From Streptomyces sp. TRM70350 (GTDB taxonomy: Bacteria; Actinomycetota; Actinomycetes; Streptomycetales; Streptomycetaceae): a DNA stretch of 64,000 nt. Under the pieces are notes generated by a model. The model was given only the letters and a program-made list of their open reading frames with translations, was not told the DNA's origin and ran no database searches. Below are positions 1-7,552 of this stretch, in pieces; the stretch's first letter is position 1; each line of letters opens with the position of its first letter. A program made the translations under genes and the position numbers. The stretch covers positions 496,001-560,000 of the forward strand of contig NZ_JAHUXH010000001.1 of NCBI RefSeq assembly GCF_019219825.1. Reading direction: 5' to 3'.

Positions 1-123
1 CTCGAACCAGTCGAGGTTGCGCAATGTCTGCGAGGCGCGGTTGATGCCGTTGCGGATGGCCTGGTCCACGCCCTCGGGCGAGGTGCCGACGATGTCCGTG
101 ACCCGGTAGGTGTGGTTCGTCAT
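1..123 (-). CDS. dodecin family protein (partial, 5' end only)
   Basis: The first 41 codons of a minus-strand gene that runs off the left edge. The start ATG is at 121-123, preceded on the minus strand by GAGAGGAG about 7 nt away. The translation begins MTNHTYRVTDIVGTSPEG and continues with QAIRNGINRAS and LRNLDWFE. This is the dodecin pattern: a first beta strand, an SPEG helix cap, one helix, then the conserved Trp that stacks on bound flavin. Dodecins are about 70-residue proteins that form hollow dodecamers storing riboflavin or FMN in the cytoplasm, so slightly over half the protein is visible. It is transcribed divergently from the sugar-binding lipoprotein gene. Confidence 0.88.
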   Translation of the reverse strand, partial: MTNHTYRVTDIVGTSPEGVDQAIRNGINRASQTLRNLDWFE

Positions 124-235
124 GCGGGTGCTCCTCTCCGCGCGGTGACGACGGCGTCCTGTGTGTCCCGCGTCACTCCACCGTGCCCCAAGCGGCAGCG
201 GAGCGCGAGGCGTCGCCCGCCTTCCCCGGAATCCC

Positions 236-265
236 TTGACCTCCCGTATTGGTCCATACCAAAAT
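236..265 (+). promoter_or_regulatory. promoter with DasR-like (dre) palindrome
   Basis: TTGACC (236-241) and CAAAAT (260-265) are spaced 18 nt apart and could be -35 and -10 boxes. Between them lies TTGGTCCATACCAA (249-262), with perfect 5-base arms and a 4-base centre. The TGGT-N4-ACCA core has the same arms and spacing as the DasR operator (consensus core TGGTCTAGACCA). It precedes a DasA-like binding protein gene, which makes GntR/DasR control plausible. The promoter boxes are a weaker call than the palindrome. Confidence 0.55.
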
Positions 266-347
266 CCAGCACACCCGTACGAGCCCACGGCTCGTTCCCC
301 CCACGTCGGGCCCTTTCCCCCTGTCCGCCAGACAGAACAGGACCGCC

Positions 348-1607
348 GTGAAGCTTCGCCTCCTCGCCCTCGCCTGCGTGTCCGCCTCCCTCCTCGGCGG
401 GTGCGCGCTCGTCCCGTCGAGCGGGACCGAACGGCGCACGGTCACCGTGTGGCTGATGAAGGACAGCGCCTCCTCGGAGTTCCTGGAGCGGTTCACCGAG
501 GAGTTCGAGCGCACGCACGGCGCCCTCGACCTCGACATCCGCATCCAGGAGTGGACCGGCATCGGCGAGAAGGTGCAGGCCGTGCTGGAGGCCGACACCC
601 CTGACGGGCCCGATGTGATCGAGGTCGGCAACACCCAGGTCCCGCAGTACGTCGACGGCGGCGGCCTGCTCGACCTGACGCTGGAGTCGCTGCGGGACTG
701 GGGCATGCGCGACTGGCTGCCCGGCCTCGCCGAACCGGGCCGCCAGCGGTCGACGCAGTACGGCATCCCCTGGTACGCGGCGAACCGCGTCGTCATCTAC
801 CGCAAGGACCTCTTCGAGCAGGCCGGGATCGCCGACCCGCCGAAGACCCGCGAGGAGTGGCTCGCCGCCACCGAGAAGCTCAACTCCGGCGGCACCCAGG
901 GGATCTACCTGGCCGGACAGGACTGGTACACGCTCTCCGGCTTCATCTGGGACGAGGGCGGCGACCTCGCGCAGGAGAGCGGCGGCGTCTGGACCGGCAC
1001 CCTGGACACCCCGGCCGCCCTGCGCGGCATGGACTTCTACCGCCGGCTCCAGGCGCTCGGCGAGGGCCCGGTCGACGCCGACGAGGAACACCCGCCGCAG
1101 GCCGGGGTGTTCGCCGAAGGGAAGGTCGCCCAGATCGTGGCCGTACCGGGCCAGGCCCGGGCGATCGTCCAGCAGAACCCCGAACTCGACGGCAAGCTGG
1201 GCTTCTTCCCCGTCCCGGGCAAGTCCGCCGACAAGCCCGGCGCGGTCTTCACCGGCGGCTCCGACCTCGTCGTACCGAAGAACACCGACCAGCGCGACGG
1301 CGCCATCGCGGTCGTCGAGGAACTCACCGGCGCCAAGTGGAACACCGAACTGGCCCGGACCATGAACTACGTCCCCAACAAGACGACCCTCGCCGGGGCC
1401 GTCGCGGGCGAGGAGGGGGTCGCCGCCATGGCGGCCGGTGCCGCGCAGGGGCGGGCGACCCCCAGCACGCCCGAGTGGGCGGCCGTCGAGGCGGACAACC
1501 CGATCAAGGAGTACATGACCCGGGTGCTCACCGGCGCCGACCCGCAGGCGGAGGCCCGCCGCGCCTCCCGCCGGATCACGGAGGCGCTGGCGGTCCCCCT
1601 CGGCTGA
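348..1607 (+). CDS. extracellular sugar-binding lipoprotein, DasA-like
   Basis: A 419-residue solute-binding protein of the carbohydrate ABC type. The GTG at 348 is chosen because it places a lipoprotein signal at the N terminus: Lys-Arg, a short hydrophobic stretch and lipobox LGGC. An upstream ATG at 249 would add 33 non-signal residues. Along the body, TVTVWLMKD, DVIEVGNTQ, IPWYAANRVVIYRK, IYLAGQDWY and TPEWAAVEADNPIK follow the order and spacing I recall for DasA, the N,N'-diacetylchitobiose/GlcNAc-oligomer receptor. No permease or ATPase gene is adjacent, so it must use a transporter encoded elsewhere. Its stop codon directly abuts that of egtD, and the two stops sit inside palindrome 1601-1614. 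The ligand is inferred only. Confidence 0.85.
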   Translation: MKLRLLALACVSASLLGGCALVPSSGTERRTVTVWLMKDSASSEFLERFTEEFERTHGALDLDIRIQEWTGIGEKVQAVLEADTPDGPDVIEVGNTQVPQYVDGGGLLDLTLESLRDWGMRDWLPGLAEPGRQRSTQYGIPWYAANRVVIYRKDLFEQAGIADPPKTREEWLAATEKLNSGGTQGIYLAGQDWYTLSGFIWDEGGDLAQESGGVWTGTLDTPAALRGMDFYRRLQALGEGPVDADEEHPPQAGVFAEGKVAQIVAVPGQARAIVQQNPELDGKLGFFPVPGKSADKPGAVFTGGSDLVVPKNTDQRDGAIAVVEELTGAKWNTELARTMNYVPNKTTLAGAVAGEEGVAAMAAGAAQGRATPSTPEWAAVEADNPIKEYMTRVLTGADPQAEARRASRRITEALAVPLG

Positions 1608-1614
1608 TCAGCCG
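1601..1614. terminator. palindrome spanning two abutting stop codons
   Basis: CGGCTGATCAGCCG is a perfect 14-base palindrome whose centre is the TGA of the upstream lipoprotein gene (1605-1607) followed at once by the reverse-strand TGA of egtD (1608-1610). It could act as a weak bidirectional end signal for the convergent genes. It has no loop and no T tract, so termination is uncertain. Confidence 0.3.
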
Positions 1615-2570
1615 ACGGTGCTCAGCGAGAGCGCGAAACGGCCCTCGCCGTCCGTCCACCAGTGGGACAACTCCAGCCCTGCAGAGGCCAGTTCGGCGCG
1701 CACCCCCTCCTTCCGGAACTTCGCCGACACCTCGGTGCGCAGCTCCTCGCCCGCCGCGAAGTCGACGGCGAGATCGAGCGAGGGAATCTTCACGGTCTGC
1801 GCGGTACGGGAGCGCAGCCGCATCTCGATCCACTCGTTCCCGGCGTCCCACAGGGCCACATGGTCGAAGGCGCCGGGATCGAAGTCGGCGCCCAGCTCAC
1901 GGTTGACGACCGCCAGGACGTTCTTGTTGAACGCCGCCGTCACCCCGGCCGCGTCGTCGTACGCCCGGACCAGCACCTGCTCGTCCTTGACCAGGTCGGT
2001 GCCGAGCAGCAGCGCGTCGCCGGGGGAGAGCAGGGCGCGGACCGCTGCCAGGAACACTGCGCGCTCGTCGGGGAGCAGATTGCCGATCGTGCCGCCGAGG
2101 AACGCCACCAGCCGGGGGCCCGGCGTGTCGGGCAGTTCGAGCGCCACGGTGAAGTCGGCGATCAGCGCGTGCACGTTCAGGCCGGGCCGCTCCGCGATGA
2201 GCGCGTGCCCGGCCTGGGTGAGGGCGCTGTCGCTGACGTCGACCGGGACGTACGTGTGCAGCCCGGTCAGCGCGTCGAGCAGGTACCGCGTCTTCTCCGA
2301 GGAGCCGGAGCCCAGCTCGACGAGGGTGCGGGCGCCGGTCGCCACGGCGATCTCGGCGGCACGGGCGACGAGGATCTCCCGTTCGGCGCGCGTCGGGTAG
2401 TACTCGGGCAGTTCGGTGATCTGTTCGAACAGATCGCTGCCGTGGGCGTCGTAGAACCACTTCGGCGGCAGCGTCTTGGGCGAGTTCGTCAGGCCCTGCT
2501 GGACGTCGGCGCGCAGCGCGGCCTCCGTGGCGTCCTCGGGCAGGGTGCGGGTGAGCAGGAACGGACTCAC
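1608..2570 (-). CDS. egtD: L-histidine N-alpha-methyltransferase EgtD
   Basis: EgtD trimethylates histidine with three S-adenosylmethionines to give hercynine, the first committed intermediate of ergothioneine. The 320-residue length equals the family norm. Visible landmarks are PPKWFYDAHGSDLFE near residue 35, the SAM-binding segment TLVELGSGSSEKT near residue 80, PVDVSDSAL, and FLGGTIGN. These belong to the Methyltransf_33 family. The GTG at 2568-2570 is chosen because GTGA overlaps the stop of egtC, giving translational coupling as elsewhere in this operon. It is the last gene of egtABCD. No egtE (C-S lyase) gene follows, so that step must be encoded elsewhere or done by another PLP enzyme. 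Confidence 0.96.
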   Translation of the reverse strand: MSPFLLTRTLPEDATEAALRADVQQGLTNSPKTLPPKWFYDAHGSDLFEQITELPEYYPTRAEREILVARAAEIAVATGARTLVELGSGSSEKTRYLLDALTGLHTYVPVDVSDSALTQAGHALIAERPGLNVHALIADFTVALELPDTPGPRLVAFLGGTIGNLLPDERAVFLAAVRALLSPGDALLLGTDLVKDEQVLVRAYDDAAGVTAAFNKNVLAVVNRELGADFDPGAFDHVALWDAGNEWIEMRLRSRTAQTVKIPSLDLAVDFAAGEELRTEVSAKFRKEGVRAELASAGLELSHWWTDGEGRFALSLSTVG

Positions 2571-3358
2571 GTGTGGGGCTCCTTCAACGGTGCGGCCGCC
2601 GAGGTGTCGCTCGGCTCCTTCAGCGGGGTGAGCTGCACGTCGGTGCCGCTCGCCGCCAGCAGGGTGCGGTCGGGCACCTCGTGCCAGCGCGGATCGTCGT
2701 CGTACGGTTCCGAGGCCACGACCGTTCCGCCGCCCGGCCGGGGGAGATACCACAGGGTGTCGCCCCAGGCCGTCGCGGCGATGGACTCGCCGTCGGTCAG
2801 CAGCAGGTTGAGCCGGGAGTCCGGGGCCGCCGCGGCGATCTCCGGGACCGTGTCGGCCAGCGCCCGGCCCAGGTCGTCGCCCGCGCGCAGCCGGGCGAGG
2901 ACGAGCGCCCACACGAGCGCGGAGTCGTTGCGGGCCTCCAGGGACAGCAGGTCCACCGGGGGCAGACCGTGGGCGAGCCCGGCGAGTGAGTGCGGCCAGC
3001 CCGTCACGGCGCCGTTGTGGCTGAACAGCCAGGATCCCGCGGCGAACGGCGCCGCCGCGGCCTCCGCGTCGGCGCCCGCCAGCGTCGCGTCCCGCACCGC
3101 GGCGAGCAGCGTCCGGGTGCGCACGACCCGGGCCAGATCGGCGAAGGACAGGTCCGCCCAGATGGGCCCGGCCCGCCGGTAGCGCGCCGGCAGCGGATCG
3201 CCCTGCGCGTACCAGCCGACCCCGAAGCCGTCGGCGTTGACGGTGCCGTACCGCTGGCGGCGTGGCGCCCACGACTGCCGGTACAGGCCGAACGGGGGCT
3301 CCACCAGCAGCCTGCCGAGGGTTTCCTCGGGCCCGGTGTACGCCAGGTGACGGCACAT
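2567..3358 (-). CDS. egtC: ergothioneine biosynthesis glutamine amidotransferase-like hydrolase EgtC
   Basis: A 263-residue class II glutamine amidotransferase-fold hydrolase. It starts MCRHLAYTG, leaving Cys2 as the N-terminal nucleophile after Met removal. In the pathway it cleaves the gamma-glutamyl group from gamma-glutamyl-hercynylcysteine sulfoxide. Other fold landmarks are NADGFGVGWY near residue 42, SHNGAVTGW and ARNDSALVW. The ATG at 3356-3358 overlaps the egtB stop by one base (TGATG), and its own stop overlaps egtD by four. The C terminus ends in two LKEP repeats that look disordered. The call rests on both sequence and context. Confidence 0.95.
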   Translation of the reverse strand: MCRHLAYTGPEETLGRLLVEPPFGLYRQSWAPRRQRYGTVNADGFGVGWYAQGDPLPARYRRAGPIWADLSFADLARVVRTRTLLAAVRDATLAGADAEAAAAPFAAGSWLFSHNGAVTGWPHSLAGLAHGLPPVDLLSLEARNDSALVWALVLARLRAGDDLGRALADTVPEIAAAAPDSRLNLLLTDGESIAATAWGDTLWYLPRPGGGTVVASEPYDDDPRWHEVPDRTLLAASGTDVQLTPLKEPSDTSAAAPLKEPHT

Positions 3359-4704
3359 CAGACGTCCCCCGAGCGGGCGGTGCGGAAGCCGGAGAAGATC
3401 TGCCGCCGGATCGGATAGTCCCAGTTGCGGAAGGTGCCCCGGCAGGCCACCGCGTCCACGGCGAACGAACCGCCGCGCAGCACCTTGTACTCGGGCCCGA
3501 AGAACACCTCGGAGTACTCCTTGTACGGGAACGCCTGAAAACCGGGGTACGGCAGGAAGTCGCTGGCCGTCCACTCCCACACGTCGCCGATCAACTGCCG
3601 TACGCCCAGTGGCGACTCACCGGCCGGATAGCTGCCCGCCGGTGCCGGGCGCAGATGCCGCTGGCCCAGGTTGGCGTGCTCGGGCGCCGGGTCGGCGTCG
3701 CCCCACGGGTAGCGCGTCGAACCGCCGGTCGCCGGGTCGAAGCGGGCCGCCTTCTCCCACTCCGCCTCGGTGGGCAGCCGCCGCCCGGCCCAGCGGGCGT
3801 AGGCGTCGGCCTCGTACCAGCACACATGCAGTACCGGCTCGTCGGGCGGCACGGCCTCGGTGACACCGAAACGCCGCCTGAGCCACTGGCCGCCGTCGCG
3901 CCGCCAGAACAGCGGGGCGTGGATGTTGGTGCGGCGGATGTGCGCCCAGCCGTCCGCCGTCCACCAGCGCGGGTCGTCGTAGCCGCCGTCCTCGATGAAC
4001 GCGAGATACGCACCGTTCGTGACCGGTGTGGTGTCGATGTAGAACGAGGCCACCTCCCGCCGGTGCGCGGGCCGTTCGTTGTCCAGCGCCCACGGCTCGG
4101 TGGAGGTGCCCATGGTGAACGGGCCGCCGGGCACCAGGACTTCGGCCGGACCGGTGAACAGCGGCACGGGCTCCGGGTCGGGGGCGTGCAGGGCCTGCGG
4201 ACCCTTGCGGAGCTGATGGGTGATCAGCATGGTCTCATCGTGCTGCTGTTCGTGCTGTGCGATCATCCCGAAGGCGAAACCCGCCTCCGTCAGCCGCGTT
4301 CCGTGAAAGGCGGTGTCCGCCAGTACGTCCAGGGCCCGGCCGCGCACCTCGGCCGCGTACCGGCGGGCCTCGGCGGGCGGCAGCAGCGGCAGCGACGGGC
4401 GCTCCGCGCGCGGGTGCTCGAAGGCGTCGTACAGGCTGTCGATCTCGGGCCGTATCGCCTCCTGGCCGGCGACCGCGCGCAGCAGCCAGAGCTCCTCCTG
4501 GTTGCCGATGTGCGCGAGGTCCCACACCAGCGGGGACATCAGCGGCGAGTGCTGGGCGGTCAGGTCGGGTTCCTCCACGCAGCTGGTCAGCAGGGTGGTG
4601 CGGTCCCGCGCGGTGGTGAGCGAGGTCAGGGCGCGCTCACGGAAGGCCTCGGTGTCGGTCTCGGTGTCGGTCTCGGTCTCCGTGTCGGTGGCGGGGTCGG
4701 TCAT
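3358..4704 (-). CDS. egtB: hercynine oxygenase (sulfoxide synthase) EgtB
   Basis: EgtB is a mononuclear non-haem iron enzyme that joins hercynine to gamma-glutamylcysteine with O2. The 448-residue protein has an N-terminal DinB-like helical domain carrying the iron ligands: a His in WDLAHIGNQEE and two in HEQQHDET. A C-terminal formylglycine-generating-enzyme-like domain follows (GGPFTMGT, RRLPTEAEWEKAA, GDVWEWTAS, LRGGSF). The ATG at 4702-4704 overlaps the egtA stop (ATGA). Residues 6-19 are an acidic Thr-Asp/Thr-Glu run encoded by imperfect six-base repeats. This run sits before the first helix, is probably disordered, and could vary in length between strains. Confidence 0.96.
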   Translation of the reverse strand: MTDPATDTETETDTETDTEAFRERALTSLTTARDRTTLLTSCVEEPDLTAQHSPLMSPLVWDLAHIGNQEELWLLRAVAGQEAIRPEIDSLYDAFEHPRAERPSLPLLPPAEARRYAAEVRGRALDVLADTAFHGTRLTEAGFAFGMIAQHEQQHDETMLITHQLRKGPQALHAPDPEPVPLFTGPAEVLVPGGPFTMGTSTEPWALDNERPAHRREVASFYIDTTPVTNGAYLAFIEDGGYDDPRWWTADGWAHIRRTNIHAPLFWRRDGGQWLRRRFGVTEAVPPDEPVLHVCWYEADAYARWAGRRLPTEAEWEKAARFDPATGGSTRYPWGDADPAPEHANLGQRHLRPAPAGSYPAGESPLGVRQLIGDVWEWTASDFLPYPGFQAFPYKEYSEVFFGPEYKVLRGGSFAVDAVACRGTFRNWDYPIRRQIFSGFRTARSGDV

Positions 4705-6002
4705 GTGCGCAGGTCCTTCCCGTGCGCGCGGCGGTCCTCGCCGCGCGGGCTGTCGAGCAGGTCGTCGGCGGGGCAGCGGCCCCGGATGACATAGCGGTCC
4801 ATGTACGCGGCGACGGCGTCCGTGACCTCGGTGGACGCGCCGAGCCGGGGCAGCGCCCGCAGCGCCGTCGCGAAGCACTCGACGGCCACCTCGTGCAACT
4901 CCCGGTCGGCCAGCCCCTGCCGGGCCGCGTCGAGCCACAGCGGGTTGTGCGGCGCGGGCCGTGCCCCGGTGCGCTCGGTCAGGGGTTTCACCGCGCGGTA
5001 CGCGGTCTCCGCGGCCTCGGGGTCGTCGAACAGGGCCGTCGTCACGGCGAGCGGCACGATCCACCCGTTCTCGCCGGGCTGCGCGTCGATCATGCGCAGC
5101 TCCAGATGGCCGCGCGGCCGGACCGGCGGGAACAGCGTGGTCATGTGGTAGTCGAGGTCGTCCCAGGTCGGTGGCCTGGGCGCCCCCGATCGGGTCCAGT
5201 CCCGGAAGGTGACCCCGTCCGGCACGTGCCAGGGGCCGCCGTCCTGCCGCACGCACATCACCGGGGCGTCCAGCACATGCCGGGCCCAGGCGCCCCGGGG
5301 ATCGGCGTCCAGGACGGGCGCACCCGCCCGGTCCGCGCCGATCTCCACCCAGCGCAGCTGCCGGGTGGACCGCCAGCCGGTGGGCTGGTGACCGGCCAGC
5401 GGGGAGTTGGCGAACGCGGCCAGCAGGACCGCGCCCAACTGGTGCGCCAGCCACCAGCGCCGCACATGGCCGAGCGGGCCCGGCTCCTCGTACCCGGCGT
5501 CCAGGCACACCTGGACCGAGGCCGAGGTGCACATCATGGCGCGACCGGCCGGGCCGGTGCGGTCGAGGCAGGTCTCCATCGCCTCGTAGCGCGGCTCGCG
5601 CAGGAACCGGCGGGGGGCGTGCCACGGGTCGTGGCCGATGCCGAGGAGGCCGAGATCGTGCTCACGCAGTTCGGCGCGAACGGCGTCCAGGTCGGTGGAG
5701 ACGGTGTCCACGCACTCCATCAGGGAGGCGGCGGGCGGGGAGCTCAGCTCCAGCTGTCCGCCGGGTTCGACGGTCAGCGCCGACCTCAGAGGGACGGTGC
5801 GCAGTGCGGCGTAGGCCGCTTCGAGTCGTTCGGGTGTCATGGGGAGCTGCGGAGTGCGCAGCTCGTGGACGAGCCATTCCACTTCGACGCCGACGGTGCG
5901 CGGCGGCCCGGTCTTGAAGCAGATGCCCCGGACCAGGGCCTCCACTTCCGGTTCTGTGACGGCTGTACGGGGCGCCGTACAGCCGTTGACTGATTCGGAC
6001 AT
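4701..6002 (-). CDS. egtA: glutamate-cysteine ligase EgtA
   Basis: EgtA makes gamma-glutamylcysteine, the sulfur donor for EgtB, from glutamate, cysteine and ATP. The 433-residue protein shows the GCS2-type landmarks VGVEVEWLVHEL near residue 40, EPGGQLELSSPP near 80, MMCTSASVQVCLD near 160, and RGHLELRMIDAQPGENGW near 310. The ATG at 6000-6002 is preceded by a strong AGGAGG eight bases upstream, so it is the operon's first start. It heads egtABCD. A 255-bp divergent region separates it from the macrodomain gene; no clear operator was seen there. Confidence 0.94.
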   Translation of the reverse strand: MSESVNGCTAPRTAVTEPEVEALVRGICFKTGPPRTVGVEVEWLVHELRTPQLPMTPERLEAAYAALRTVPLRSALTVEPGGQLELSSPPAASLMECVDTVSTDLDAVRAELREHDLGLLGIGHDPWHAPRRFLREPRYEAMETCLDRTGPAGRAMMCTSASVQVCLDAGYEEPGPLGHVRRWWLAHQLGAVLLAAFANSPLAGHQPTGWRSTRQLRWVEIGADRAGAPVLDADPRGAWARHVLDAPVMCVRQDGGPWHVPDGVTFRDWTRSGAPRPPTWDDLDYHMTTLFPPVRPRGHLELRMIDAQPGENGWIVPLAVTTALFDDPEAAETAYRAVKPLTERTGARPAPHNPLWLDAARQGLADRELHEVAVECFATALRALPRLGASTEVTDAVAAYMDRYVIRGRCPADDLLDSPRGEDRRAHGKDLRT

Positions 6003-6257
6003 GTCGGGATCCTCCTGAGATTCCACCATGCCGCCGATCCGGCGAAGGGCAAGCCGGACCGGCACACCCGTCCCACCCAAGACCCTCGCGTCGCTTCGCA
6101 CAAGGGTGCACACCGGGACTTTGCGGACCGGATGCCCGCGCCCGGGGGTCCGGGAAACTCTGTTGCACCGCAGGACCAGCGTCGCTCACGATGCGTTCAT
6201 GAGCACGACGGGGGAGATCGCGGGGCGCGCGGTCGTGGCGCCCACGGGGGTGGCGCC

Positions 6258-7079
6258 ATGAGCGCGCGCCTGCGAGCCATCGCGCGGGAGACCGAGCAGA
6301 TCGTGGCCACGGGCGCCTATCAGGCGTCGAACGGGCGTACGATGTCCATCGCCGAGGCGGTCGAGGCCGCGCGCGCCGGGACCCGGATGTACGGCCCGGT
6401 GCCGGTGCCGGTGGCGCCCGCGCCGCCGGTGGACACCCTCGTCGAGGTCACGGGCGAGAGCAGCCTGGAGGCGGCCCGCCGGATCGGTGACGCGGCGGTC
6501 CTGAACTTCGCCTCCGCCCGCAACCCCGGTGGCGGCTTCCTCAACGGCGCCCAGGCCCAGGAGGAGGCCCTGTGCCGCGCCTCCGCGCTGTACACGTGCC
6601 TGCTGCGGGTCCCGGAGTTCTACGACCATCACCGCGCCCACCGCGACCCGTTCTACTCCGACCGTGTCATCCATTCGCCCGCCGTGCCCGTCTTCCGCGA
6701 CGACCGCGGCCGCCTGCTGGACGAGCCGTACACGGCCGGGTTCCTGACCGCGGCGGCTCCGAACGCCGGGGTGGTGCGCCGTACGGCGCCGGAGCGGGCG
6801 GCCGAAGTCCCGTACGCCCTCGCCGTACGCGCCGAGCGCGTCCTGGAGACCGCCGCCTGCCACGGCTACCGCCGGCTGGTCCTGGGTGCCTGGGGATGCG
6901 GGGTGTTCCAGAACGATCCGGCGCAGGTCGCGGGCGCCTTCCGGGATCTGCTGGGGCCGGGCGGACGGTTCGCGGGACGGTTCGGGCAGGTGGCGTTCGC
7001 GGTGCTGGACCGGACGCCCGGGGCGGTGACCCGGGAGGCGTTCGTCCGCGCGTTCCCGGAACGTCAGCTCCAGCCGTAG
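6258..7079 (+). CDS. bacterial-type poly(ADP-ribose) glycohydrolase (TIGR02452 macrodomain)
   Basis: A 273-residue macrodomain protein. The bacterial PARG signature GGG-X7-QEE is intact in NPGGGFLNGAQAQEEALCR near residue 100; the second Glu of QEE is the catalytic residue in this family. A second landmark, LVLGAWGCGVFQNDP near residue 210, forms the diphosphate loop. It should release ADP-ribose from poly(ADP-ribosyl)ated protein in the cytoplasm. The ATG at 6258 follows GGGGGTGG by a normal distance; an in-frame ATG at 6132 would add 42 residues without a matching signature. The 3' end overlaps the convergent amidase/PemK gene by 16 bases. No local ADP-ribosyltransferase was found. Confidence 0.9.
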   Translation: MSARLRAIARETEQIVATGAYQASNGRTMSIAEAVEAARAGTRMYGPVPVPVAPAPPVDTLVEVTGESSLEAARRIGDAAVLNFASARNPGGGFLNGAQAQEEALCRASALYTCLLRVPEFYDHHRAHRDPFYSDRVIHSPAVPVFRDDRGRLLDEPYTAGFLTAAAPNAGVVRRTAPERAAEVPYALAVRAERVLETAACHGYRRLVLGAWGCGVFQNDPAQVAGAFRDLLGPGGRFAGRFGQVAFAVLDRTPGAVTREAFVRAFPERQLQP

Positions 7080-7552
7080 CGCTCGCGCAGCCGGTGCCGG
7101 ACCAGGTTGAAGCGCATCCGGTCCAGGGCGCACGCCTCCCGCCGCATGCCCTCCTCGTGCAGCCGCAGCACCCGGTCCACGTCCACCCAGGAGTCCCGTC
7201 CCGACCGGTCCCACGGCCCGTTCCCGATCGGCACCCACCGGGCCGAGCCCCGGCTCCCCTGGAGCGGCTTGGCCGCGCCCCTTGTCTCACCGTCATGCCG
7301 CTTGCTCGACAACTGCACGGCGAGGAACGTACCCGCCGCCTCCCGGGCCACCACCAGCACCGGGCGGTCCTTGCCCCGCCCGTCGTTCTCCTCGTAGGGC
7401 ACCCACGTCCACACGATCTCCCCGGGGTCCGGGTCGCCGTCGTGCGCGGGCGAGTACTCGGTGCGCACCCGGCCGACCTCGCGCGGGTCGGCCTCGGTGG
7501 TCGCGGTGGGGCCGAAGCGGCCGGGGGCGGTCTCATCCGTGAAGGCAGTCAC
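7064..7552 (-). CDS. PemK/MazF family toxin-like protein (possible internal start)
   Basis: A 162-residue product beginning at GTG 7550-7552, inside the amidase frame. Landmarks are DPDPGEIVWTWVPYEE, GKDRPVLVVARE, AVQLSSKRHD and DSWVDVDRVLRLHEEGM, the last giving the beta strand and helix that close the PemK/MazF barrel. Canonical members are sequence-specific endoribonucleases. This actinobacterial subgroup is usually solitary, and no antitoxin gene is adjacent, so toxicity is not implied. I recall close Streptomyces homologues starting near this GTG as stand-alone genes, which favours it as the native start. About 20 residues near GETRGAAKPLQGSRG look like an insertion relative to those homologues. 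Confidence 0.65.
   Translation of the reverse strand: MTAFTDETAPGRFGPTATTEADPREVGRVRTEYSPAHDGDPDPGEIVWTWVPYEENDGRGKDRPVLVVAREAAGTFLAVQLSSKRHDGETRGAAKPLQGSRGSARWVPIGNGPWDRSGRDSWVDVDRVLRLHEEGMRREACALDRMRFNLVRHRLRERYGWS

Noticed and set aside
857..1906. Long Arg/Pro-rich open frames running across known genes on both strands (many throughout the window)
   Set aside because: They are shadow frames of GC-rich coding DNA: composition dominated by Arg, Pro, Ala and Gly with no domain motifs, and each lies over a well-supported gene in another frame.
7064..7552. A complete toxin-antitoxin pair
   Set aside because: No small antitoxin frame precedes or follows the PemK/MazF-like domain; the upstream sequence is the amidase.
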